A stretch of 64,000 nt of DNA from Verrucomicrobiia bacterium. Its GTDB lineage: Bacteria > Verrucomicrobiota > Verrucomicrobiia > JABWAM01. This document shows positions 26,160 through 34,342 of the stretch, piece by piece. Positions within the stretch are counted from its first letter, which is position 1. Each line of letters starts with the position of its first letter. A program made the position numbers and the translations under genes. Under the pieces are notes generated by a model. That model was not told the DNA's origin and ran no database searches. It saw only the letters and a program-made list of their open reading frames with translations. The stretch covers positions 51,076-115,075 of the forward strand of contig JAQUAF010000008.1 in assembly GCA_028687435.1 (NCBI GenBank). The letters run 5' to 3'.

Positions 26160-27491
26160 ATGAACACCTCTTCCTTTCACTACTCGCGCTCGATCCCCAT
26201 CCGTCACACGGTTGATATTTTGGTGGCGGGAGGCGGTCCGGCGGGAGTGGCTGCGGCCCTGGCCGCACGGCGGCAGGGTGCCCGCGTTCATTTGATCGAG
26301 GAACAAGGCTGCCTGGGTGGCATGGGAACAGCGGGAATGGTGCCGGCCTTCATGCCCTTCGGGGACGGAGTCCATTTCCTGGCGGAAGGCGTGGGACGGC
26401 AGGTTTATACGGCGCTTAAAAAGATGAACGCCCCCATGCCTTTGAACAATCCGCTGGGTTGTGTTTCCATCCATGTCGAATCCCTCAAACGCGTCTATGA
26501 CGAGATGCTTCTCAAGTCGGGCTGTTCCTTCACCTTTCACACCCAACTGATCGATGTGAGGAAAAAAGGAAACCGCCTGACCCATGCCATCTGCGCCGCC
26601 AAAAGTGGGGTGTTTGCCATTGAGGCAAAGGTTTTCGTGGACGGAACCGGGGACGGCGATCTGGCGGCATGGGGGGGCGCGCCTTTTGAAAAAGGCGATA
26701 AAAATGGCCGGATGATGCCCGGCACGCTTTGCAGCATCTGGAGCGACCTGGACTGGAAAGCCATCGCCAAAAACAAGGTCCCCCAATCATCGCAATTGAA
26801 AAAGGCTTTTGCGGACGGGGTTTTCACCGTCAAGGACGATCACTTGCCAGGGATTTTCCACATCGGCGAAACAACCGGGGGCGGGAACATCGGCCATACG
26901 TTCGGCGTGGACAACACGGACGAGGTATCGATAACCAAGGCTTTACTCTGGGGACGCAAGTCCCTGTCGGAATACCAGCGATATTACCAGCATTATTTGA
27001 AGGGTTATGAAAAAATGAACCTGGTGACGACCGGCGCCCTGCTGGGGATAAGGGAAACGCGGCGGATCATGGGGGATTACGTGCTGGGTCTGGAAGATTT
27101 CAAAAAACGGGCGGTGTTCGAGGATGAAATCGGCCGGTTCGCCTATCCGATCGACATTCATCCGACACGTCCCGGCAAAAAGACCTATGCCCGTTTTCTT
27201 CAGGAATACATCGATTGGCGCTACAAACCCGGAGAAAGCTACGGCATCCCCTATCGCATATTGACGCCGCGGAGGCTGGATAACGTGCTGGTGGCGGGCC
27301 GCTGCGTCAGCTCCGACCGTTACATCCAGGGCTCCATCCGAGTCATGCCGGGCTGTTACATCACAGGCCAGGCCGCCGGCATCGCCGCCGCCATGGCCGC
27401 CCAAAGCGGCGCCTCAACCCACGACATCCCGGTGAAGGAACTGCAAAAACGCCTCAAAAAATTCGGCGCATACCTGCCCAATGATCACTAA
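26160..27491 (+). CDS. FAD-dependent oxidoreductase (FAD_oxidored family)
   Basis: 443 aa. The N-terminal VDILVAGGGPAGVAAALAAR is a Rossmann dinucleotide-binding motif and LIEEQGCLGGMGTAGM the next conserved segment of PF12831-type FAD oxidoreductases. The C-terminus VLVAGRCVSSDRYIQGSIRV and CYITGQAAGIAAAMA are the second family signature. No signal peptide. Such proteins are common in sugar- and glycan-degrading PVC bacteria, where their substrate is mostly unknown. It diverges from the PocR-AraC gene. Its stop overlaps the stop of the AbiEii-like gene of module 2 (4 bp), and its 3' 220 bp are repeated at 28749-28974. Confidence 0.85.
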   Translation: MNTSSFHYSRSIPIRHTVDILVAGGGPAGVAAALAARRQGARVHLIEEQGCLGGMGTAGMVPAFMPFGDGVHFLAEGVGRQVYTALKKMNAPMPLNNPLGCVSIHVESLKRVYDEMLLKSGCSFTFHTQLIDVRKKGNRLTHAICAAKSGVFAIEAKVFVDGTGDGDLAAWGGAPFEKGDKNGRMMPGTLCSIWSDLDWKAIAKNKVPQSSQLKKAFADGVFTVKDDHLPGIFHIGETTGGGNIGHTFGVDNTDEVSITKALLWGRKSLSEYQRYYQHYLKGYEKMNLVTTGALLGIRETRRIMGDYVLGLEDFKKRAVFEDEIGRFAYPIDIHPTRPGKKTYARFLQEYIDWRYKPGESYGIPYRILTPRRLDNVLVAGRCVSSDRYIQGSIRVMPGCYITGQAAGIAAAMAAQSGASTHDIPVKELQKRLKKFGAYLPNDH

Positions 27492-27901
27492 CGAGATTTC
27501 AGCGACAGATGATGGAGGTCTGCCCAAATTCGATCCAAATCAAAACGCTGGAAATCCTCATTCCGCAGAACATTCCTCAACTCCTTTTCAACCTGCCCTC
27601 TCAAATTGGCAAGCCGTTCCATGGACATATCCACCGGACCATTGCCCTTCACAGCCAGTTTTTTTTCAACCAAGCCCGCCAAAACAGAACTTTTCAAATT
27701 CAACCCTGTCCGTTGAACAGCGTAGTCCAGATCAAAAAAATCCCGGATCGCGGGTTTGCGGCGGCTCACTGCCGCCCTTATTTTTTCCGCCCAAAGCTCC
27801 CGTTCATCCATGACGGCAACAGGGAAAGGATGAACAACGGCCTCCCTGAAATCCACCTGATTAGCCATCCAATGCCGATGAATCAAAAGGTTGTCACTCA
27901 T
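27488..27901 (-). CDS. AbiEii-like protein lacking the nucleotidyltransferase core (module 2)
   Basis: 137 aa from ATG 27901, which overlaps the antitoxin stop by 8 bp; a TTG at 27907 adds two residues. DERELWAEKIRAAVSRR and IRDFFDLDYAVQRT are motifs III and IV of AbiEii toxins, but motif I (GS...DxD) and motif II are absent and the length is half the usual 270-300 aa. The start MSDNLLIHRHW looks like a family start, so an internal in-frame deletion is likelier than a simple truncation. The protein should be catalytically dead. It may be a decayed toxin or a residual antitoxin-binding fragment. Confidence 0.72.
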   Translation of the reverse strand: MSDNLLIHRHWMANQVDFREAVVHPFPVAVMDERELWAEKIRAAVSRRKPAIRDFFDLDYAVQRTGLNLKSSVLAGLVEKKLAVKGNGPVDMSMERLANLRGQVEKELRNVLRNEDFQRFDLDRIWADLHHLSLKSR

Positions 27902-28709
27902 TGACAATCACCCCCCATTCGACATTGACTGTTCCGCAGGCTTTGCGTCCCGGCACAAGCGGAATGACGGATTCTGACCGCAGCTGCCGCTGAAGCCGCT
28001 TTTTCCATTCACCTCTCAAAGCCAGGCTGTTCAAGACAAACCCCAGCCGGCGAATCGTTCCCCGGTTCCCGTAGCGACACGCCACGTCAGCCAACACATC
28101 AGCCAACCTTCGATTTTTGGCGACGGAATCCCGGATCCACTGATATGCCGCCGGCAAGGTTCCAAAACGGGACCAGTCATAGACCGCATCCACGAGAGCA
28201 CGCGCCATGGTTGGCATAATGATGTCATTGCTTCCGTCCATGGACATTTTTTGGGTCCCTCCCAAACGGCCATCAGACACCTTGATGAAGCGATATTGAA
28301 GATTTCCGATGACGCGATCCCCGCATAAACGGTTGTTGTAAATGTCCACCCGGTTGGGAACCTGATCCGTAAAACCGTAACACCGAAACGCTTCCATTCC
28401 GCACAACTGATATTGCCCATTACCGCACACCTTCATCAACTCCTTCAGCACAAGTCCGCTATCAGGACACAACAATCCATTGACCGGCATCGTTGGAGGA
28501 AACAGATAAAATTCCCTTTTCAGGCGAACAATGGTCCCGGCCCGGGCCAAACGTGAAAAAAGCTGCCGCTCCTGCGCCGGAGCCAGCCCCAGAGTTGTTC
28601 TCAACTCTCCACAGCGGACAACCCCCTTCCGCCGCATTTGAACGTAGCTCAAGAGCCTGATTTCCAGTCCTCCGAACCGGTTTTTTCGCTTGAACACTAT
28701 ATTTTCCAT
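27894..28709 (-). CDS. abiEi: AbiEi-like antitoxin (module 2)
   Basis: 271 aa. The N-terminus has a winged-helix arrangement (GVVRCGELRTTLGLAPAQER, LARAGTIVRLKREFYLFPP), and the body has YQLCGMEAFRCYGFTDQVPN, followed by a segment ending IIMPTMARALVDAVYDWSRF, as in AbiEi-type antitoxins. It is not close to the antitoxin of module 1 in sequence, so the two modules are different lineages. The reading frame is intact although its partner toxin is not, so it may persist as a DNA-binding regulator. Its promoter region (28710-28748, with an A/T-rich -10-like TATTGTAT on the minus strand) abuts the duplicated oxidoreductase fragment. Confidence 0.78.
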   Translation of the reverse strand: MENIVFKRKNRFGGLEIRLLSYVQMRRKGVVRCGELRTTLGLAPAQERQLFSRLARAGTIVRLKREFYLFPPTMPVNGLLCPDSGLVLKELMKVCGNGQYQLCGMEAFRCYGFTDQVPNRVDIYNNRLCGDRVIGNLQYRFIKVSDGRLGGTQKMSMDGSNDIIMPTMARALVDAVYDWSRFGTLPAAYQWIRDSVAKNRRLADVLADVACRYGNRGTIRRLGFVLNSLALRGEWKKRLQRQLRSESVIPLVPGRKACGTVNVEWGVIVNE

Positions 28710-28748
28710 AAATCTTCTCTAACCATATTTGCTCAAAATACAATAAAG

Positions 28749-28974
28749 TCAAGCCGCGAAAGCTGGACAATACGCTGGTGGCGGGCCGCTGCGTCAGTTC
28801 CGACCGTTACATCCGGGGATCCATCCGCGTCATGCCGGGCTGTTACATCACAGGCCAGGCCGCCGGCATCGCCGCCGCCATGGCCGCGAAAAGCGGCGCA
28901 TCCGCGCATGATCTGCCGGTGCGGGAATTGCAAAAACGCCTGAAGAAATCCGGGGCGTATCTGCCTAATTGTTG
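28749..28974 (+). pseudogene. Extra copy of the 3' end of the FAD-oxidoreductase gene
   Basis: 226 bp matching 27266-27491 at roughly 86% by eye, same orientation, encoding KLDNTLVAGRCVSSDRYIRG to a stop (LPNC). It has no start or upstream coding sequence. It begins directly after the upstream region of AbiEi of module 2. A 59-base stretch is identical in both copies. Confidence 0.88.
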
Positions 28975-29039
28975 AGGAGTTTCTTGATCATCAATAGTTC
29001 CGATTTGCATTGCCCATTAACAGAGTCTACAATGCTCCC

Positions 29040-30611
29040 ATGAGTCAAGCATTGCCCAGATTGCCACTCGGGCTGAGCGATTTCGCAAAGCTCCGCGAAG
29101 CCGGCGCAAATTATCTTTATGTGGACAAAACGCGCGCGCTGGCCGGCATGCTGCAGGCTGGCAATTATCTTTTTTTGGCCAGGCCCCGGAGGTTCGGCAA
29201 ATCGCTGCTTTGCTCCACCATCGCCAGTCTCTATGCCAGCCGCCGCGACCTGTTCGACGGCCTGGCCATTGAACCGCTTTGGGACTGGAGCCAAACCAAT
29301 CCGGTGGTGCATTTGGGATTGACGGGGGTGGACAGCAGTTCGGTGGAATCGTTAAGGGAATCGTTGTTCAAACTGTTGGCTGACCAGGCTCGCCCCTATG
29401 GAATAACCTTGACCGGGCGGCTCCTGCCGGACGATTTCGTCACCCTGTTGCGCGGCATCCGCGCACAAATCAAACGCCGGGTGGTGGTGATCGTGGACGA
29501 ATACGAAAAACCGGTTCACGATCATCTCGATGACCTGCCGGCCGCCAAGCGGATGCGTGACGTGCTTGCCGCATTCTACGGCGCGCTCAAGGGCTGCGAC
29601 GCCGATCTCGAAAAAGTTTTCATCACCGGCATCGGCCGCATGGTGCGCACCAGCATCTTCTCCGAGCTCAACCAGATGAAGGATCTCACCTTGGACGAGC
29701 ATGCCGCGGAAATCTGCGGCTATACCGAAGCCGAACTGCGCGCCTGCTTCCAACCTTTCATCGGCCGGCTGGCGGCAAAGAACCGGCTGACGGAAACGCA
29801 GGCTTGGGACACGCTCCGGGACCGCTATAACGGCTACTGGTGGGGCGAAGGGGAGAAGGTCTACAATCCTTGGGCCATCCTCAATTGCCTGGATACCGGA
29901 AAATTGGATAACTACTGGTGGGCCAGTGGCACACCGGGCATGCTGGTCGAACTGGCGAGGACACTCCAGCGGCCGGCCGGCGACCTGGAGGGCCTCCAGG
30001 CAACAGACCTTTCCCTGCTTTTCGACATCACCCAGCCCGCGCCTGAACCTCTGCTTTGGCAATCCGGTTATCTCACGGTCAAAGCGGTCGGCAACCGGGT
30101 CTATACCCTGGGCTTCCCCAACGCCGAAGTGCGCGAGGCATGGTTCGGCATGATGCTCGGCCACTTCTGCGGGCAACGCGGCGCGGCCGGCCAGACCGCC
30201 GCCGCCGTCATGCTGGCGGCGCTGCAAACGAGAGATCGTCCGCGCTTCGAACAAGCCTTGACCGCGTTGTTTGCCTCCATTCCCGGCGAATTGCAGGTGG
30301 ACCGCGAGGCCTATTACCACTCCGTTTTTTTGGCCGCGCTGCAGGCGGCGGGCGGGGAAATCGCGCCCGAGTCGCGCACTGACAAGGGCCGCGCCGACGC
30401 TGTGCTCAAAACCGCCGACGTCATCTACGTGATGGAGTTCAAACTCGGCGCCGCCGAAGACGCCCTGGCGCAGATCAAAGCCCGGCGCTACCACGAACCT
30501 TTTCTCACTGATCCGCGCAAACTCGTGCTGCTTGGCGCCGGAGGCTTCGCGGAACGCGCCATCCGCTGTCTGTGGGAGGAAGTCGTCCGGCAAGAAACCG
30601 GTCAAAAATAA
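29040..30611 (+). CDS. AAA-ATPase-like plus PD-(D/E)XK nuclease-like protein
   Basis: 523 aa from ATG 29040; an in-frame ATG at 29010 adds ten residues. N-terminal P-loop NTPase: YLFLARPRRFGKSLLCSTI is the Walker A region of the AAA-ATPase_like family (PF09820-type) and VVVIVDEYEKPVHDHLDDL the Walker B. The last 60 residues carry ADAVLKTADVIYVMEFKLG, a D...ExK arrangement of a PD-(D/E)XK nuclease-like domain. Such proteins are highly multiplied in some gut and PVC bacteria and may be selfish or defensive. It follows the oxidoreductase fragment at 28974 by 65 bp. No partner gene is seen. Confidence 0.85.
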   Translation: MSQALPRLPLGLSDFAKLREAGANYLYVDKTRALAGMLQAGNYLFLARPRRFGKSLLCSTIASLYASRRDLFDGLAIEPLWDWSQTNPVVHLGLTGVDSSSVESLRESLFKLLADQARPYGITLTGRLLPDDFVTLLRGIRAQIKRRVVVIVDEYEKPVHDHLDDLPAAKRMRDVLAAFYGALKGCDADLEKVFITGIGRMVRTSIFSELNQMKDLTLDEHAAEICGYTEAELRACFQPFIGRLAAKNRLTETQAWDTLRDRYNGYWWGEGEKVYNPWAILNCLDTGKLDNYWWASGTPGMLVELARTLQRPAGDLEGLQATDLSLLFDITQPAPEPLLWQSGYLTVKAVGNRVYTLGFPNAEVREAWFGMMLGHFCGQRGAAGQTAAAVMLAALQTRDRPRFEQALTALFASIPGELQVDREAYYHSVFLAALQAAGGEIAPESRTDKGRADAVLKTADVIYVMEFKLGAAEDALAQIKARRYHEPFLTDPRKLVLLGAGGFAERAIRCLWEEVVRQETGQK

Positions 30612-31100
30612 CCTCCAAAGCCAACTGGATTCCCGCTTTCGCGGGAATGACAATGGTGAAATGGGCATGCTCCCCTTCCGTCATTCCCGCGGATGCGGGA
30701 ATCCGGAGACTGTCGCAATTTCATTTTCATCCGCCAAACATTGATTCCGCAATTATTCCCATATAGTCTCCTTTTCGGGTTGGCCGGACTATATGCTTAA
30801 ATCGCGCGAAGTAAAACCTCAAACACCGCTCTTTTCGATCCTTTTCCCAAACCAGCACAAACTGCGGGGTTTTACAAAATATGAGTACAGGGACAATTTT
30901 TCATGGAAACCGCGCCAAGCATCGTCGTTTTGCAAAAACCTCAATAATCAAGACTAAAAGAAGACTGAATGGCGTCTGCAATAAACCTGAACATGCTTGA
31001 GGGTTTCCTTGTCCATAGGGACATGATATTGCTGTTTTGTCCCTGCGCACAGGGACATTTTAAATCTCCCCCGCTGGAACCCTGCTGGTGTTTGAAAAGG
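30612..31100. other. Gene-free region with palindromic repeats
   Basis: Just after the AAA protein are two related hairpins: GGATTCCCGC-tttc-GCGGGAAT (30627-30648) and ATTCCCGC-ggat-GCGGGAAT (30684-30703), matching the GGATTCCCGC repeats near 52239 and 53803. An inverted repeat CATATAGTC...GGACTATATG spans 30762-30796. Near 31013-31060 GGGACA occurs repeatedly, with GTCCCTGCGCACAGGGACA being almost self-complementary. No coding sequence is convincing. Confidence 0.5.
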
Positions 31101-32801
31101 CTACGACTTGATCTTGCGGCGGGGGGAAGCGCTTTTGGGGGATTTTGCGGCCAGTTGGAGCATCTCCCGGGCGTGCTGGAGAGCTGTTTCGGTTCTTCCG
31201 CCAAGCATGCGGGCGATTTCGGCTGCGCGTTTTCCCGCATCGAGTTTTTCCAAACGGGTGTAGGTTCGTCCGTTTTCCACCCATTTCACCACAACCTGAT
31301 GGCTGTCGCCATGCGAGGCGACCTGCGGCAGATGGGTGATGCAAATCACCTGGTGCCGTTTTCCAATGCGCGACATTTTCTCCCCGACCCGGTTGCCCAC
31401 CTCGCCACCCACATTGGCGTCCACCTCGTCGAAAACCAGCACCGGCACCTCGTCCTGCCCGGCCAGCGCGGTCTTGATGGCCAGCATCACGCGCGCCATT
31501 TCGCCCGAGGAAGCAATCTCTCGCAACGGTTTCAACGGTTCCCCGGGATTGGGCGCAAACTGGAACTCGATGGCGTCCATGCCCGATGCCGAAGGTTCGG
31601 CCTCTGACAACACAACATCGAACCGGGATTGCAAAAAGCCAAGGTCCTTGAGATGCGACACGGCGTCCTTCACCAGATCGGGGATCGCCTTGACGCGGGC
31701 CCGGCGCAATTCCGCTCCGCGTTTTTCCAAAGCAGCGCGTTCCTTGTCCATTTCGCCGTTCAACCGGGCCAGTTCCTCCTCCCGGCCCTCCAGGGTTTGC
31801 AATTCCTTTCGCGCGTTTTTGCCGAAGTCGATGACCCCGGCGATGGAGCCGCCATATTTGCGTTTAAGCCCCTGGATCAGCGTAAGCCGGTCGGATAAAA
31901 ACTGAAGCCGGTCGGGGTCCAGTTCCACGCGGGACGCGTAATGGGAAACCTCGCGGTTCAATTCCTGCATCTGGGAATGAATGTTTTCGTTGGCCTCCGC
32001 CAGGGCGGCAGCCCGGGCGTCGATGGCCGCCAGGTCGCGCAACGCCCTCTGGGCCTGGGCCACGCGCGACAAGGCGGCGCCCTCGCCCTCAAACAGGGCG
32101 TCCTGCGTCCGGCCGATCAAATCCAGCAATTTCTGTGCGCTGGAAGCCATGCGATAATCAGCCTCGATGGTTTCCTCCTCATCCGGAGACAGGCGGGCGG
32201 CATCGATCTCGTTGGCCTGATGTTGGAGCAGATCCACCCGCCGACGGAATTCGGCTTCGTCCATCACCAGGGCGCGCTTGCGTTCCTCCAACTCCCGGAG
32301 CTTTCGGAGTCCGGCGCCAAAATCAGCCCGTTGTTTTTCCAATCCGGCAAAACGGTCGAGAATGCGCAACTGCGCCTCGGTGCGCAGCAGGGATTGATGC
32401 TCATGGGGGCCATGCATATCCACCAGCAATTCGCCGATTCGTTTGAGCGCCTGAAGGGTTGAGGGCGAACCGTTCACAAACTGACGGTTGGCCCCGCTTG
32501 CGGAAAAAACCCGTTTGACGATCAATTGCCCGTCCGAGCAAGGTTCCAGCCCCAATTCCTCGAGTTGCGGCGCCAGGGCGTCCACCCCGGCGGCATCGAA
32601 CAGCGCTTCCACGGCGCAGGAATCGGTCCCCGTGCGGATCAAATCGCGATCGGCCCGTTCGCCCAAGGCCAGGTCCAGCGCGCCCATGAGGATGGATTTG
32701 CCAGCGCCAGTCTCGCCGGTAATGGCATTGAAGCCCTTTCCCAGTTCCAAGGAGAGGTCTTCCACCAGGGCCAGATTCTTGATTCTCAACGAAACTAACA
32801 T
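31101..32801 (-). CDS. recN: DNA repair protein RecN
   Basis: 566 aa from ATG 32801 (MLVSLRIKNLALVEDLSLEL); ATG 32807 is two codons upstream. Walker A is ITGETGAGKSILMGAL near residue 30, the QFVNG-type signature follows (ANRQFVNGSPSTLQAL), the middle is a long coiled coil, and the C-terminal head has the SGGEMARVMLAIK-like signature with the ABC signature SGEMARVMLA and the Walker B VLVFDEVDANVGG. RecN is an SMC-like protein recruited to double-strand breaks. It diverges from the rlpA-like lipoprotein. Confidence 0.95.
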   Translation of the reverse strand: MLVSLRIKNLALVEDLSLELGKGFNAITGETGAGKSILMGALDLALGERADRDLIRTGTDSCAVEALFDAAGVDALAPQLEELGLEPCSDGQLIVKRVFSASGANRQFVNGSPSTLQALKRIGELLVDMHGPHEHQSLLRTEAQLRILDRFAGLEKQRADFGAGLRKLRELEERKRALVMDEAEFRRRVDLLQHQANEIDAARLSPDEEETIEADYRMASSAQKLLDLIGRTQDALFEGEGAALSRVAQAQRALRDLAAIDARAAALAEANENIHSQMQELNREVSHYASRVELDPDRLQFLSDRLTLIQGLKRKYGGSIAGVIDFGKNARKELQTLEGREEELARLNGEMDKERAALEKRGAELRRARVKAIPDLVKDAVSHLKDLGFLQSRFDVVLSEAEPSASGMDAIEFQFAPNPGEPLKPLREIASSGEMARVMLAIKTALAGQDEVPVLVFDEVDANVGGEVGNRVGEKMSRIGKRHQVICITHLPQVASHGDSHQVVVKWVENGRTYTRLEKLDAGKRAAEIARMLGGRTETALQHAREMLQLAAKSPKSASPRRKIKS

Positions 32802-32849
32802 TTGCATCCTTTTATAAACCCCATTATAATGCGGGGCAACCCTGATCCT

Positions 32850-33440
32850 ATGGTTCATCGGACCCTCAACGTCAAGGCCTGCCATTTTGCCGCCCTGCTG
32901 GCGGCTGTGGCGGTCCTTTTATCACTGAATTCCTGCGCCAGCCGTTGCGACACGGTCTGGACGGAGGACGGGCGTCAATTTGGCAAGGCATCCTGGTACG
33001 ATGACCACGGCTCCCGCACGGCCAACGGGGAACTTTTCAACATGAATGCCCTGACGGCGGCGCATCCATCCCTCGCGCTCAATTCGATTGTGGAAGTCAC
33101 CAATCTGGGCAATGGCCGCAAAGTCGAGGTGCGGATCAATGACCGGCTGCCTCCCATCCACGATGGACGGGTCATTGATCTTTCCAAGGCGGCCTTTCGC
33201 CACCTGGACGCCCTGAAAGTGGGATTGCTCGACGTGGAAGTGCGGGTGCTCAAGTACGGCAACAACAAATACGTAAAGGTCAACCGTTCCGCGCCACGAG
33301 GCAAGATGTACCTCCCCAACCAGCGTCCGACGGCAAAACAGTCGCCTGTCAAAAACGACAAGTCCGCGCAACGACAGGTTGTCCCGGAAACCGCATCGTC
33401 AACCACGGCGGTTGCAAAACAGCCCGCCGAGGTCAATTGA
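32850..33440 (+). CDS. RlpA-like lipoprotein
   Basis: 196 aa from ATG 32850. The signal peptide ends in a lipobox (LLSLNSC), so the protein is anchored in a membrane by its Cys. The double-psi beta-barrel of RlpA follows: KASWYDDHGSRTANGELFN, ALTAAHPSLAL, VEVRINDRLPP and GRVIDLSKAAFRHL contain the usual conserved D and H of RlpA-type peptidoglycan lytic proteins. The tail is basic and low complexity, without a SPOR domain. ATG 32829 is an alternative start. Its stop overlaps the start of the downstream metallo-hydrolase (TTGA), so the two are coupled. Confidence 0.88.
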   Translation: MVHRTLNVKACHFAALLAAVAVLLSLNSCASRCDTVWTEDGRQFGKASWYDDHGSRTANGELFNMNALTAAHPSLALNSIVEVTNLGNGRKVEVRINDRLPPIHDGRVIDLSKAAFRHLDALKVGLLDVEVRVLKYGNNKYVKVNRSAPRGKMYLPNQRPTAKQSPVKNDKSAQRQVVPETASSTTAVAKQPAEVN

Positions 33441-34237
33441 GGATCACTTTTCTCGGCACAGGCACCTCCACCGGCGTGCCCATGATCGGTTGTTCGTGTC
33501 CGGTCTGCCAATCCAAAGACCCGGCCAACCAGCGGCTCCGCTCATCCATCCACATCCAAAGCGGAGAAAAATCCCTGATCGTGGACACCACCACGGATTT
33601 CCGTCTTCAATGCCTCCGGGCCGGCATTGACCGTGTGGATGCCGTGATCTATACGCATGAACACGCCGATCACATTCTGGGCGTTGACGAACTTCGCCCG
33701 CTCTGTCTGCGGCAGGACAGCCGCATCCCCCTTTACGGTTCGGCCAGGGTGCTTGAAAATATCCGCCGCATTTTTCCTTACGCGGTTCACCAACCGCCGC
33801 CTTACAAGGGCCTGCCCCAGGTGGATTTGCATGAGATCACCGGTACTTTCCGGATCGGACACATCGGCATCACCCCTTTTGAGCTGCCGCACGGGCCGCG
33901 TTTTAAAAGCCACGGTTTCATTTTCAACGAAGGCCGCGGTCCCTGTCTTGGATATTTCACCGACTGCAAAGCCGTGCCCGAGAATGCGCGGCGGTCTCTG
34001 AAGGGAATCAAAATCCTGATTCTTGACGCCTTGCGCAAAAACGACCATCTCACCCATTTGACCCTGTCGGAAGCCTTGGAAATTGTCCGTGAAATCCAGC
34101 CGGGACACGCTTATTTCACTCATATGAATCATGAGATGGACCACGCAACCGTTTCCGCCGAACTGCCCCGGGGAGTCCAGCTTGCCCATGACGGGCTGGT
34201 CATCGACACACAACAGGCGAAGCCTCGCGATTCATAA
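33437..34237 (+). CDS. MBL-fold metallo-hydrolase (PhnP-like)
   Basis: 266 aa starting with TTG 33437, which overlaps the stop of the preceding gene. The N-terminus MRITFLGTGTSTGVPMIGCS with the following CPVCQS is typical of PhnP-like MBL proteins, with a Cys cluster that can bind structural zinc. YTHEHADHILGVDELRPLC is the HxHxDH metal site, and GYFTDCKAVPENA and AYFTHMNHEMDH complete the metal ligands. Likely hydrolyses a cyclic phosphate or another phosphodiester; exact substrate unknown. Its stop codon abuts dispersed hairpin repeat copy 2. Confidence 0.87.
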   Translation: MRITFLGTGTSTGVPMIGCSCPVCQSKDPANQRLRSSIHIQSGEKSLIVDTTTDFRLQCLRAGIDRVDAVIYTHEHADHILGVDELRPLCLRQDSRIPLYGSARVLENIRRIFPYAVHQPPPYKGLPQVDLHEITGTFRIGHIGITPFELPHGPRFKSHGFIFNEGRGPCLGYFTDCKAVPENARRSLKGIKILILDALRKNDHLTHLTLSEALEIVREIQPGHAYFTHMNHEMDHATVSAELPRGVQLAHDGLVIDTQQAKPRDS

Positions 34238-34300
34238 GTCACGCCGGGGCGTGGCGGCTCGATGCCCGATGTTTGACGCTCGACGCAGAAAGAGCGGAAT
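34238..34300. repeat. Dispersed hairpin repeat, copy 2
   Basis: Begins GTCACGCC-gg-GGCGTGGCGG immediately after the stop of the MBL gene, then CTCGATGCCCGATG and TTTGACGCTCGACGCAGAAA. The stem CACGCC/GGCGTG differs from CCCGCC/GGCGGG of the other copies by a compensated base pair. Confidence 0.6.
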
Positions 34301-34342
34301 ACAAACACACGACTCAAGATCGGGCCGGAAGGAAAATTCATT

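Noticed and set aside
29352..30668. 438-codon minus-strand frame antisense to the AAA-ATPase-like gene
   Set aside because: The plus frame holds Walker motifs and the PD-(D/E)XK site, so the minus frame is a shadow.
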